6,695 bases of DNA from an uncultured Brevundimonas sp. (lineage in GTDB: Bacteria > Pseudomonadota > Alphaproteobacteria > Caulobacterales > Caulobacteraceae): contig CAMLNY010000063.1 of assembly GCA_946481405.1 (NCBI GenBank), forward strand, positions 1 to 6,695, given 5' to 3'. The notes beneath the pieces were generated by a model. It was not told where the DNA came from, did not search any database, and saw only the letters and a program-made list of their open reading frames with translations. Each line of letters starts with the position of its first letter. Within the stretch, counting starts at the first letter, position 1. Shown in pieces: positions 1-6,564 of this stretch. A program made the position numbers and the translations under genes.

Positions 1-755
1 GGCGTGACGGTGAAGCGGCGGACGGTCCCGTTATTCCATTCCGCGACCTCGCTGGGGCCCGTCGTCGTCAGTTCGTCCAGACCCTGACCGTGAACGGTCC
101 AGGCGCGCACAGCGCCGAGCCGGCCCAGCACCTCGGCCAGAGGCTCCAGCAGACGCGGATCATAGACGCCCATGACCTGACGCTTCGCAGACGCCGGATT
201 TGAAAGCGGCCCCAGAAGATTGAAAACCGTGCGGAAACCGATCTCGGCCCGGACCGGCCCGACGTGGCGCATGGCGCCGTGGTAGGCGGGGGCGAACAGG
301 AATGCGATGCCGGCCTCGTCCAGCGCCTGACGCTGTTGAACCAGCCCCGCCGTCAGATCGACGCCGAGCACGCCCAGCACATCGGACGACCCGGACTTCG
401 AGCTCATGGCCCGGTTGCCGTGCTTGGCGACCTTCACCCCCGCGCCGGCCAGCACCAGGGCGGCGGCTGTCGAGATGTTGAACGTATGGGCCCCGTCGCC
501 GCCTGTGCCGCAGGTGTCGATGACGTCATAGGGGTGATCCAGTGTGACGGCGGCGTTCCGCATGGCCTGGGCGAAGGCGGCGATCTCGTTGACCGTCTCG
601 CCGCGGATGCGCAGGGCGGTGACGGCGGCGGCGACCTGGGCCGGGGTCGGCTCGCCGCGCAGACAGGCGGCGAAGAAGTCGCCAGCCTCGTCCGAGGTCA
701 GCGTCCGGCCGTCGACCAGCTTGGCCAGCAGCGGCTTGAAACCACCCTCGGCCAT
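1..755 (-). CDS. trpD: Anthranilate phosphoribosyltransferase, C-terminal part beyond the window
   Basis: Transfers the phosphoribosyl group of PRPP to anthranilate, the second committed step of tryptophan synthesis, in the cytoplasm. The visible 251 codons begin [19 protein letters not shown] and stay open to the left edge. Family marks seen in order are the helical N-terminal domain (about residues 1-70), the PRPP-binding glycine loop GTGGDG (83-88), NIST (93-96), [15 protein letters not shown] (111-125), and further on the [20 protein letters not shown] block. TrpD is usually about 340 residues, so roughly 90 are missing on the left. The ATG at 753-755 was chosen because it lies four bases after the trpG stop and the N-terminus has the usual length. 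No good Shine-Dalgarno site is seen, so translation is probably coupled to trpG. In related genomes trpC follows; that would lie outside the window. Confidence 0.96.
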   Translation of the reverse strand, partial: MAEGGFKPLLAKLVDGRTLTSDEAGDFFAACLRGEPTPAQVAAAVTALRIRGETVNEIAAFAQAMRNAAVTLDHPYDVIDTCGTGGDGAHTFNISTAAALVLAGAGVKVAKHGNRAMSSKSGSSDVLGVLGVDLTAGLVQQRQALDEAGIAFLFAPAYHGAMRHVGPVRAEIGFRTVFNLLGPLSNPASAKRQVMGVYDPRLLEPLAEVLGRLGAVRAWTVHGQGLDELTTTGPSEVAEWNNGTVRRFTVT

Positions 756-759
756 GGCT

Positions 760-1350
760 TCAGACCATGGCCAGACGTTTGACGCCCGCCTGATCGAGGA
801 AGTTGGCCAGCATCTCGTGGCCGTGTTCGGTGGCGATGCTCTCGGGGTGGAACTGGACCCCGTGGATCGGCCGCTCGTGGTGCTGGAAGCCCATGATCTC
901 ACCATCCTCGGTCCAGGCCGTGACCTGAAGCGTGTTGGGCAGGGTTTCGCGCTGGACGGCGAGCGAATGATAGCGGGTCGCGGTGAAGGGCGAGGGCAGG
1001 CCGGCGAACATCCCATTGCCTTCGTGCAGGATGGGCGAGGTCTTGCCGTGCATCAGGGCCTTGGCGCGTATCACGTGGCCGCCCATCGCCTGTCCGATCG
1101 CCTGATGGCCGAGGCAGACGCCCAGGATCGGCATGTCCAGCGGCGCCGTGTCGATCAGCGGCAGGCAGATGCCGGCCTGATCCGGGGCGCATGGCCCGGG
1201 CGAGAGCAGGACGGCCTCGGGCTTCAGCGCCCAGGCTTCCCCGGTCGTCAGGTCGTCGTTGCGGACGACATGCGTCTTCGCGCCCAGCTCCGCGAGGTAG
1301 TGGACGAGGTTGTAGGTGAAGCTGTCGTAGTTATCGACGACGAGGATCAT
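760..1350 (-). CDS. trpG: Anthranilate synthase component II (glutamine amidotransferase)
   Basis: Class I glutamine amidotransferase that releases ammonia from glutamine for TrpE; the two make anthranilate from chorismate. The 196-residue protein opens [14 protein letters not shown], the classic TrpG/PabA start. It carries LLSPGP (48-53), the nucleophile elbow GVCLGHQ with Cys79, and the HPES block with His168 and Glu170, so the Cys-His-Glu triad is complete. An upstream in-frame ATG at 1402-1404 would add 18 residues with no family similarity, so the ATG at 1348-1350 is preferred. The upstream ribosome-binding signal is weak. A separate trpE exists nearby, which favours TrpG, although in some bacteria the same subunit also serves PabB for folate. 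Unlike many alphaproteobacteria (for example rhizobia), the two components are not fused here. The gene is separated from trpE by about 300 bp, so it may have its own promoter. Confidence 0.96.
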   Translation of the reverse strand: MILVVDNYDSFTYNLVHYLAELGAKTHVVRNDDLTTGEAWALKPEAVLLSPGPCAPDQAGICLPLIDTAPLDMPILGVCLGHQAIGQAMGGHVIRAKALMHGKTSPILHEGNGMFAGLPSPFTATRYHSLAVQRETLPNTLQVTAWTEDGEIMGFQHHERPIHGVQFHPESIATEHGHEMLANFLDQAGVKRLAMV

Positions 1351-1387
1351 GGCTGCGCTTCTAGAGCGGGACTGCGTCGCCGCCAAG

Positions 1388-1406
1388 CGAACACGGCTGA
1401 ACACGG
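1388..1406. repeat. Short tandem direct repeat GAACACGG, 10-bp period
   Basis: In the 108-bp region between the divergent starts of trpG and the small plus-strand gene, the octamer GAACACGG occurs at 1389-1396 and again at 1399-1406. Spacing start to start is ten bases, about one helical turn, which suits a protein binding twice on one DNA face. The function is unknown and chance occurrence is possible. Confidence 0.35.
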
Positions 1407-1458
1407 ATCGTTAACCTTCCCGGGCCGAATTCAGGGCTTCCATCGGAGCCCCGAACCC

Positions 1459-1650
1459 ATGCGCGATACCCAGGTCCAGATCGACGCCGCCCGCGCGGCC
1501 CTGACCGAGCCGGAGGCCCGTGCGAACGTGCTCGGGGCGCTGGCCGCCGCGTCTCTGGCCGCCTGCGCCGCCGTCCTGCTGGCCGGGGTGATGGTCCTGG
1601 GACCCGGCGTGGCGATCGAGGATGCGCCGCCGGTCGCCTCGGCCCTCTAG
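1459..1650 (+). CDS. Small single-pass membrane protein, function unknown
   Basis: I do not recognise this 63-residue protein. It starts MRDTQVQIDAARAALTEPEA, a mixed-charge segment predicted to be helical, followed by one hydrophobic stretch of Ala, Leu, Val and Gly (about residues 24-50) long enough to cross the membrane, and a short tail ending ASAL. Support for coding: 58 of 63 codons end in G or C; a GGAG ribosome-binding sequence lies at 1445-1448, ten bases before the ATG; and the ORF fills the gap between trpE and trpG on the opposite strand. The reading frame stays open far upstream, but that part is antisense to trpG and trpD and is treated as a shadow; the ATG is chosen from the ribosome-binding site. 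Its TAG stop overlaps the trpE TAG in the shared sequence CTAG (1647-1650). It could be a small inner-membrane protein or, less likely, a chance ORF. Confidence 0.66.
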   Translation: MRDTQVQIDAARAALTEPEARANVLGALAAASLAACAAVLLAGVMVLGPGVAIEDAPPVASAL

Positions 1651-3125
1651 ATTTCGCCCGCCGTATTGAGCGGCGCGCCCAGTTCGAACCGCCAGGCCTC
1701 GTCGGCGGCCTTCATCGGCGCGCGGGCCTTGGCCTGGGTCTCGGCGTATTCGGCGGCCGGATCGCTGTCGGCGACCACGCCGGCCCCCGCCTGAACGAAG
1801 ATCTGGCCGTCGGCGAACATGGCCGTGCGTAGGACGATGCAGATGTCCGCCTCGCCGCCCGCCGAGATGTAGCCGACGCCGCCGCCGTAGCCGACGCCGC
1901 GCTTCTCGGTCTCCAGCTCGTCGATGATCTCCATGGCGCGGACCTTGGGCGCGCCCGACAGGGTGCCGGCAGGCAGGGCGGCCAGAAGGGCGTCGACGGC
2001 GTCGATGTCGGGATGGGCCCGGCCCTCGACGTTGGAGACGATGTGCATGACCTGGCTGTAGCGCTCGACCACGAAGCTCTCGGTCACCTTGACGCTACCG
2101 GGCGCGGCGACGCGACCGACGTCGTTGCGGCCCAGATCGAGCAGCATCAGATGCTCGGCCCGCTCCTTGGGATCGGCCAGCAGCTCGGTTTCCAGCGCCT
2201 TGTCCGCCTCGGGCGTCGCGCCGCGCGGGCGGGTGCCGGCCAGCGGTCGGATGGTCACGCCGCCGTCCTTCAGCCGCACGAGGATCTCCGGGCTGGAGCC
2301 GGCCAGCTGGAAGTCGACGAAGTTGAGGAAATACAGATAGGGCGAGGGGTTCTGCCGCCGCAGCGAACGGTAGAAGGCGAATGGATCGCCGGCGAACGGC
2401 GCGCGGAAGCGGTGGCTCAGCACCACCTGGAAGATGTCCCCTTCGGCGATATAGTCCTTGGCCGCCGCGACCATCAGGCCGAAGTCTGCCCCGTCCACGG
2501 GCGAGGCGAATGCGGGCGCTGTCGTCTCGGCGGCCGCGGCGCGCGCGATCAGCGGGTTGCGCAGCCGGGCCTCGAAGTCGTCCAGACGCGCCTCGGCGGC
2601 GGCGGGATCGGCGCCGGGCCAGACCGGGGCGACGACGAAAATCTCGTGCTTCACCGAATCGAACACGGCCACGACCGACGGACGCGCCAGCACGGCGTCC
2701 GGCAGATCCAGCGGATCCGGATTGGGCGCGCCCAGCGGCTCCAGCAGGCGCACCATGTCGTAGCCGAACACCCCGAACAGGCCGACGGCCATGGGCGGAA
2801 TGTCGGCCGGCAGGGTCATGCGCGTCTCGGCCATCAGGGCGCGCAGACTGTCGAGCGCACCCCCGGACTGGGCCTTGAACCGACCGGCGGCGACATCCGC
2901 GCCGCGCGCGACCGAGGCCTGGCCGTCGCGGCAGCGCCAGACCAGATCGGGCTCAAGGGTGATGAAGGAGTAGCGCCCGTTGACGGCCCCGCCTTCCACC
3001 GACTCCAGCAGGAAGGCGTAGGGGCGACCCCAGCCGACCTTCAGATAGGCCGAAACCGGGGTCTCCAGATCATCGACGATCCGCCGGACGACCACCCGGG
3101 GCGTCGCGTCGCCTCCTGGACTCAT
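1647..3125 (-). CDS. trpE: Anthranilate synthase component I
   Basis: Converts chorismate to anthranilate using ammonia supplied by TrpG, the first step of tryptophan synthesis. The 492 residues fit the family. The N-terminal domain (about 10-165) holds LLES at 39-42 followed after exactly ten residues by Ser53, the LLESx10S pattern tied to tryptophan feedback binding. The chorismate-binding domain (about 210-470) shows NPSPY (259-263), GSSPE (276-280), PLAGTRPRG (294-302), DLGRND (330-335), GTLSGAPK (387-394) and QAGAGVVADSDP (445-456), all as expected of an active enzyme. The ATG at 3123-3125 overlaps the ppiD stop as ATGA, so translation is probably coupled to that gene. No tryptophan-rich leader peptide or attenuator can precede it, because ppiD coding sequence lies directly upstream. 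PabB or isochorismate synthase are alternatives, but the complete TrpE motifs and the trpG-trpD neighbours favour TrpE. Confidence 0.97.
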   Translation of the reverse strand: MSPGGDATPRVVVRRIVDDLETPVSAYLKVGWGRPYAFLLESVEGGAVNGRYSFITLEPDLVWRCRDGQASVARGADVAAGRFKAQSGGALDSLRALMAETRMTLPADIPPMAVGLFGVFGYDMVRLLEPLGAPNPDPLDLPDAVLARPSVVAVFDSVKHEIFVVAPVWPGADPAAAEARLDDFEARLRNPLIARAAAAETTAPAFASPVDGADFGLMVAAAKDYIAEGDIFQVVLSHRFRAPFAGDPFAFYRSLRRQNPSPYLYFLNFVDFQLAGSSPEILVRLKDGGVTIRPLAGTRPRGATPEADKALETELLADPKERAEHLMLLDLGRNDVGRVAAPGSVKVTESFVVERYSQVMHIVSNVEGRAHPDIDAVDALLAALPAGTLSGAPKVRAMEIIDELETEKRGVGYGGGVGYISAGGEADICIVLRTAMFADGQIFVQAGAGVVADSDPAAEYAETQAKARAPMKAADEAWRFELGAPLNTAGEI

Positions 3126-5047
3126 CGAGCGGGCGCGGCGGGCGCGGCGCCGCCGGCGGCCGGCGGAGTCACGCCCAGGGCCTCGATGGCGCGGGCCGGG
3201 TCGTTCTCGGCCTTGGAGGCGCGGGCGGCGGCGGCCACGAGGCTTTCACCGGCGCCGTTGATGATCTCCTGAGCCATGCGCGGGCGGATCTGGTCGGCGA
3301 TCGGGGCGGCCAGGGCCGGGGTCGGCGGGCGGACGGCGTCCACGCGACCGACCACGAAGGCGGTCTCCGAGGCCGGGCCGGTAAAGACCTGACCACGGCC
3401 CTGTCCGAACAGGCCGCCCAGCACGCCCTCGCCGAGCGAGGCCTGGGCTTCGGCATTCTGCTGCACGCCGGTGCGGGTCGTCAGCTCGGCGCCGGCCGAA
3501 CGGGCCACGGCCGCGATGTCCTCGCCGCCGCGCACGCGGGCCGCCAGTTCCTCAGCCTTGTTGGTCAGCCGACGGGCGTTCTCGCGCATGACCCACTGGC
3601 GGGCCAACGGTTCGCGGATGTCGGCCAGGGTCGGCAGGGCCGCCGGCTGGATGTCGTCGAGGCGCAGGACGAAATACTGGCCCTGACCGGCGTCGATCAG
3701 GTCCGACTCGGCGCCTTCGGTCAGCTGGTAGGCGTTCTGCAGGATCTGCGGCGGGGCGTTCATCGGCTGGCCGTCGGGCAGACGGCCGTCCTGGGTGAAG
3801 GGCGGCAACTGGACGATGCGGGCGCCGACCTCGCGGACGGCGTCGGCCAGCGGCTTGCCGTCGGTGCGGGCCTTTTCATAGGCCTCCACGCGGCTGAACA
3901 CACGGGCGCGGGCGTCCTCCTCCTGCAGCTCGGCGACGATGGCGTCGCGGACGCCTTCCAGGGTGGCCGGGGCGCCGGGGGTGATGGCGACCAGCTTGGC
4001 GACGGTGAAGCCGACGCGGCCCTGGATCGGGGCCGAGACCTGACCCGTCGTCAGGCCGAAGACGGCGGCGCCGACGGCCGGATCGGGCACGGCGCTCTGC
4101 GGCTGGGCGGCGTACTCGGCCGGCTGGATGCGGTTGGCCTCGGCCACGGCGGTCGGCGACTGGCCGGCGCGGAGCGCGGCGGCGATGCGGTCGGCGGCCG
4201 CGCGATCACCCACGGTCAGGGTGGTGAAGGTGCGGCGCTCCGGCGTCGACAGGCCGTCCTTGCGGAAGTTGAATCGCTCGACGATGCGGGCCTCGGGAAT
4301 GGCTGGCGGCGCGGCGCCGGCGGCGTCGTTGAACAGGACGATCGACGCGATGCGGAACTCGGGACGACGCAACTGGGCGGCGTTCTCGTTCATGAAGGCG
4401 GTGAGCTGGGCGTCGGTCGGGGCGCCGGCGGTCCCCGCCATCGCCTGGGTCACGTTGAACCAGCGGCCGTCGCGCAGCTCCAGCGCGCGACCGGCGACGA
4501 GGGCGCCGAAGATGCGCGGCGAACGGATGCCGGCCTGGATGGCGCTGCCGAAATGCTCGGTCACGGCGGCGTCGCGGAACTCTTCCTCCAGCTGGACCGG
4601 CGTGAAGTTCTGGCGGGCCAGGGTCTGCTCGTACTGGGCCTGATCGAAGGCGCCGGTGACCTGGTTGAAGAAGGCGGGGATCTCGCGGATGCGCTTGATG
4701 ATCAGGGACTCGTCCGGGCGGATGCCGACGCGACGGGCCCATTCCAGGAAGCCGAGGCGCTGGGTCTGGGCCTCCAGATAGCGGGTGTGGACGTTGGCGG
4801 TCACCAGATCCTCGAGGGTCAGCTGGCGACCCTCCTGTTCCGAGGCGTTGGTGCGGATGCGGTCGAAGTCCGCGCGGAACTGGGCGGCGTCGACCGAGCG
4901 TTCGCCCGCCGAGATCACGTGCTGCGGCCCCAGGCTGCGGAACACGTCGGTCTGGCTGCCCCCGACGACGGCGAAGCTGATGATCAGCAGGGCGAACAGG
5001 GCGACAGCCCACTTGGACTTGGCGAAGTCGCGGAACAGGGAAATCAT
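3122..5047 (-). CDS. ppiD: Membrane-anchored periplasmic peptidyl-prolyl isomerase / chaperone, PpiD-SurA type
   Basis: Predicted inner-membrane folding factor that helps newly exported proteins fold in the periplasm. The 641-residue protein starts MISLFRDFAKSKWAV: a short basic cytoplasmic end, one membrane helix (about 13-30), then a large periplasmic part. A SurA-like N-terminal chaperone region follows (about 36-220, including the VISAGERSVDAAQFRADF segment), then a parvulin-like domain (about 268-358) and an alpha-helical C-terminal region ending in an Ala/Pro-rich tail. The parvulin domain keeps the VFGLTTGQVSAPIQGRVGFTVAKL block (330-352) in diverged form, but I cannot find the usual GGxLG segment, so isomerase activity may be weak or absent. 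The reading frame extends 90 codons upstream into arginine-rich sequence antisense to tpiA; the ATG at 5045-5047 is chosen because it gives the typical start. A promoter candidate lies just upstream, and the stop overlaps the trpE start. Confidence 0.92.
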   Translation of the reverse strand: MISLFRDFAKSKWAVALFALLIISFAVVGGSQTDVFRSLGPQHVISAGERSVDAAQFRADFDRIRTNASEQEGRQLTLEDLVTANVHTRYLEAQTQRLGFLEWARRVGIRPDESLIIKRIREIPAFFNQVTGAFDQAQYEQTLARQNFTPVQLEEEFRDAAVTEHFGSAIQAGIRSPRIFGALVAGRALELRDGRWFNVTQAMAGTAGAPTDAQLTAFMNENAAQLRRPEFRIASIVLFNDAAGAAPPAIPEARIVERFNFRKDGLSTPERRTFTTLTVGDRAAADRIAAALRAGQSPTAVAEANRIQPAEYAAQPQSAVPDPAVGAAVFGLTTGQVSAPIQGRVGFTVAKLVAITPGAPATLEGVRDAIVAELQEEDARARVFSRVEAYEKARTDGKPLADAVREVGARIVQLPPFTQDGRLPDGQPMNAPPQILQNAYQLTEGAESDLIDAGQGQYFVLRLDDIQPAALPTLADIREPLARQWVMRENARRLTNKAEELAARVRGGEDIAAVARSAGAELTTRTGVQQNAEAQASLGEGVLGGLFGQGRGQVFTGPASETAFVVGRVDAVRPPTPALAAPIADQIRPRMAQEIINGAGESLVAAAARASKAENDPARAIEALGVTPPAAGGAAPAAPAR

Positions 5048-5089
5048 CGAAGGGCCTGACGGTCGGACGGCGAAGAGCGCCACCCGGCC

Positions 5090-5118
5090 GTATAGGGGAG
5101 GGCGCCACGACCCCGCAA
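5090..5118 (-). promoter_or_regulatory. Candidate sigma-70-type promoter for ppiD-trpE
   Basis: Read on the minus strand, TTGCGG (5113-5118) is followed after 17 bases by CTATAC (5090-5095), close to a housekeeping -35/-10 pair at ideal spacing. Transcription would start near 5083, leaving a leader of about 36 bases before the ppiD ATG at 5047. It is the most AT-rich spot of this GC-rich divergent gap (5048-5172). The match is by eye only. Confidence 0.42.
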
Positions 5119-5161
5119 GGCTCCGACGACGGGAGGCTTGGCAGCGCGCGACACGGCGCCT

Positions 5162-5169
5162 AGGAAGGG
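5162..5169 (+). promoter_or_regulatory. Strong Shine-Dalgarno site of tpiA
   Basis: AGGAAGGG lies three bases before the tpiA ATG at 5173, with its AGGA core seven bases away. It supports that start and is the clearest ribosome-binding site in the window. Confidence 0.7.
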
Positions 5170-5172
5170 CCC

Positions 5173-5925
5173 ATGAAACAATCCGTGAAGTTGATCGTCG
5201 GCAACTGGAAAATGAACGGCGTGGCCGCCGATCTGACGGGCGCCGTGGCCGAAATGTTGACCGCCCTGAAAGCCGAACCCGCCGTAGCCCGCGTCGGCCT
5301 GTGCCCTCCGGCCACACTGATAGAGCGGATGGCGCGCGCCGTCGGCGACGGTCCGATTCTGGTCGGCGGACAGGACTGCCGGGTCGAGGCGAAGGGCGCC
5401 TTCACCGGCGGCGTCTCGGCCGGGATGCTGGTCGACGCCGGCGCGACGATGGTGATCCTCGGTCACTCGGAGCGGCGTCAGGAGTTCGGCGAGACCGACG
5501 CGCTCGTCTCCGACAAGACCGGAGCGGCGCTCGACGCCGGACTCATGCCCATCATCTGCGTCGGCGAGACACTGCAACAGCGCGAGGAGGGCGAGGCCGT
5601 ATCGGTCGTCCGCCAGCAGATCCTCGGCTCCCTGCACGACGGTCTGGCGGGCAAGGACTGGGCTCTGGCCTATGAGCCGGTCTGGGCCATCGGCACGGGT
5701 CTGACGCCGACGCTGGAGCAGATCGCCGAAATCCACGCCGCCGCCCGCGCCGCCATGGTCGAACGACTGGGAGAGGGCGGCCGGACGGCGCCGGTCCTGT
5801 ACGGCGGTTCGGTCAATCCGGGGAACGCCCGCGACATTCTGGCCGTGAAGGAGGTCGGCGGAGCCCTCGTCGGCGGCGCCTCGCTGAGGGCGGCGGACTT
5901 TCTGGCCATCATTCGCGCGGCCTGA
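5173..5925 (+). CDS. tpiA: Triosephosphate isomerase
   Basis: Interconverts dihydroxyacetone phosphate and glyceraldehyde 3-phosphate in central carbon metabolism, in the cytoplasm as a dimer. The 250 residues match the usual single-domain TIM barrel. Catalytic residues are all visible: Lys13 in GNWKMN (10-15), His98 in ILGHSERR (95-102) and Glu168 in AYEPVWAIGTG (166-176), the last running into the flexible loop that closes over the substrate. Phosphate-binding loops GGSVN (211-215) and GGASL (234-238) are intact. The ATG is preceded by a strong ribosome-binding site, and the gene diverges from ppiD. secG follows after 81 bp on the same strand, and no convincing terminator is seen between them, so they may be co-transcribed. 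Nothing suggests damage or transfer. Confidence 0.98.
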   Translation: MKQSVKLIVGNWKMNGVAADLTGAVAEMLTALKAEPAVARVGLCPPATLIERMARAVGDGPILVGGQDCRVEAKGAFTGGVSAGMLVDAGATMVILGHSERRQEFGETDALVSDKTGAALDAGLMPIICVGETLQQREEGEAVSVVRQQILGSLHDGLAGKDWALAYEPVWAIGTGLTPTLEQIAEIHAAARAAMVERLGEGGRTAPVLYGGSVNPGNARDILAVKEVGGALVGGASLRAADFLAIIRAA

Positions 5926-5928
5926 CGG

Positions 5929-5947
5929 CTGTCGTTGCCGCCGACAG
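5929..5947 (+). other. Small hairpin after tpiA
   Basis: CTGTCG (5929-5934) and CGACAG (5942-5947) can pair over a seven-base loop just after the tpiA stop. There is no following T-run, so this is not a standard intrinsic terminator. It could stabilise the tpiA 3' end or be chance. Confidence 0.25.
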
Positions 5948-5976
5948 ACAAGGATGATAGACGCCCCCGCTTGATC

Positions 5977-5992
5977 GGCGCGCCTCCGCGCC
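5977..5992 (+). other. GC hairpin upstream of secG
   Basis: GGCGCG (5977-5982), loop CCTC, CGCGCC (5987-5992) form a perfect six-pair, all-GC stem 14 bases before the secG ATG. No T-run follows. In such GC-rich DNA short stems are common, so a role in secG expression is only a possibility. Confidence 0.28.
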
Positions 5993-6006
5993 CAATGTAG
6001 ATCGCC

Positions 6007-6420
6007 ATGCTTCAGACCATTCTTCTCGTCGCCATGATCATCATCTCGGTCGCCCTCTCGGGGGTGATCCTGCTGCAGCGCTCCGAAGGCGGCGCGCTGG
6101 GCATGGGCGGCGGGCCTTCGGGCTTCATGACCGCGCGCGGCGCCGGCAATCTTCTGACCGTCACCACCTGGTGGCTGGGCGCGGCCTTCGTCGTCTGCGC
6201 GATCAGCCTGACCATCGTCGGCAACATGGACCGCGCCAGCCGTTCGGTCGTGGACGCCGACGCCGTGGGCTCGATCGCCCTCGACAGTCAGGCGACCACG
6301 GCCCGGACGACCGCCCCGGCCGAAACGACCCCGGCCGCTCCGGCCGCGCCGTCGCTCGACGATCTGGAGGCCAGCCTGCCGACGGCCGGCTCCACCCCGG
6401 CCCCCGCGCCGGAGCAATAA
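6007..6420 (+). CDS. secG: Protein translocase subunit SecG
   Basis: Small subunit of the SecYEG channel that assists SecA-driven protein export through the inner membrane. The 137-residue protein has two predicted helices (about 3-23 and 53-72) joined by a conserved cytoplasmic loop: VILLQRSEGGALGMGGG (20-36) and FMTARGAGNLLT (40-51), which identify the family. The tail after residue 75 is Ala/Pro/Thr-rich and low in complexity, a common feature of alphaproteobacterial SecG; it should face the periplasm by the known topology. The ATG starts directly at the first helix. I see no good ribosome-binding site in the bases before it, which leaves open a leaderless transcript or translation helped by readthrough from tpiA. 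A strong terminator follows 45 bases after the stop. The downstream neighbour pyrG is the usual one in this group. Confidence 0.94.
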   Translation: MLQTILLVAMIIISVALSGVILLQRSEGGALGMGGGPSGFMTARGAGNLLTVTTWWLGAAFVVCAISLTIVGNMDRASRSVVDADAVGSIALDSQATTARTTAPAETTPAAPAAPSLDDLEASLPTAGSTPAPAPEQ

Positions 6421-6464
6421 GGTGCCGGCGGGGCTCCCTCCGCCGCTCCTCCCGCCACAAACGC

Positions 6465-6502
6465 CTCCGCTCCGGACCCGTCCGGGGCGGAGTTTTGTTT
6501 TT
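6465..6502 (+). terminator. Intrinsic (rho-independent) terminator after secG
   Basis: Arm 6465-6476 (CTCCGCTCCGGA) pairs with 6481-6492 (TCCGGGGCGGAG) as a 12-pair stem with one G-U pair and a CCCG loop. It is followed at once by TTTTGTTTTT (6493-6502). This is a strong terminator for transcripts through secG and separates tpiA-secG from pyrG. The left flank lacks an A-run, so it should work in one direction only. Confidence 0.93.
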
Positions 6503-6510
6503 CAACAGAT

Positions 6511-6527
6511 GGATCGCATTGCGATCC
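6511..6527. promoter_or_regulatory. Perfect 17-nt inverted repeat upstream of pyrG
   Basis: GGATCGCA, central T, TGCGATCC: eight-base arms with no mismatch. It lies eight bases after the terminator T-run and 37 bases before the pyrG GTG. It could be an operator for a dimeric regulator of pyrG or, in RNA, a six-pair hairpin with a CATTG loop. I do not recognise it as the site of a known regulator. Confidence 0.45.
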
Positions 6528-6564
6528 GCAGTGACCGCCCGAATCAGCGGTAAGGTGATCCCCC

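Noticed and set aside
1408..1418. GTTAACC as a CtrA-type site near the small gene
   Set aside because: Only one half-site is present, without the second TTAA at seven-base spacing, so it cannot be supported by sequence alone.
544..1458. Upstream extension of the small membrane-protein frame to a 368-codon ORF
   Set aside because: This part is antisense to trpD and trpG, which have full family motifs. Only the portion from the ATG at 1459, with its own ribosome-binding site, is kept.
2013..3272. Plus-strand ORF of 419 codons opposite trpE
   Set aside because: Antisense shadow of trpE and the end of ppiD; low-complexity Gly/Arg/Gln/His composition and no domain.
5138..5166. TTGGCA-17-TAGGAA as a tpiA promoter
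   Set aside because: The -10 match is poor and coincides with the Shine-Dalgarno site; transcription would start at the ATG, which conflicts with use of that ribosome-binding site.
5048..5317. 90-residue N-terminal extension of the PpiD-like protein
   Set aside because: It is arginine-rich, would overlap the start of tpiA on the other strand, and would bury the membrane anchor inside the protein; the ATG at 5045-5047 gives the typical start.
5926..5960. Intrinsic terminator between tpiA and secG
   Set aside because: The six-pair stem at 5929-5947 is not followed by a T-run, so a standard terminator is not supported.
5044..6417. Minus-strand ORF of 457 codons opposite tpiA and secG
   Set aside because: Its translation is Arg/Gly/Asp-rich with no recognisable domain, and it lies fully antisense to two genes with complete conserved motifs. 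Long shadow ORFs are expected in GC-rich DNA.
6519..6547. TTGCGA-17-AATCAG as the pyrG promoter
   Set aside because: The -10 element is too far from any known consensus, and the -35 match may only reflect the palindrome it overlaps.
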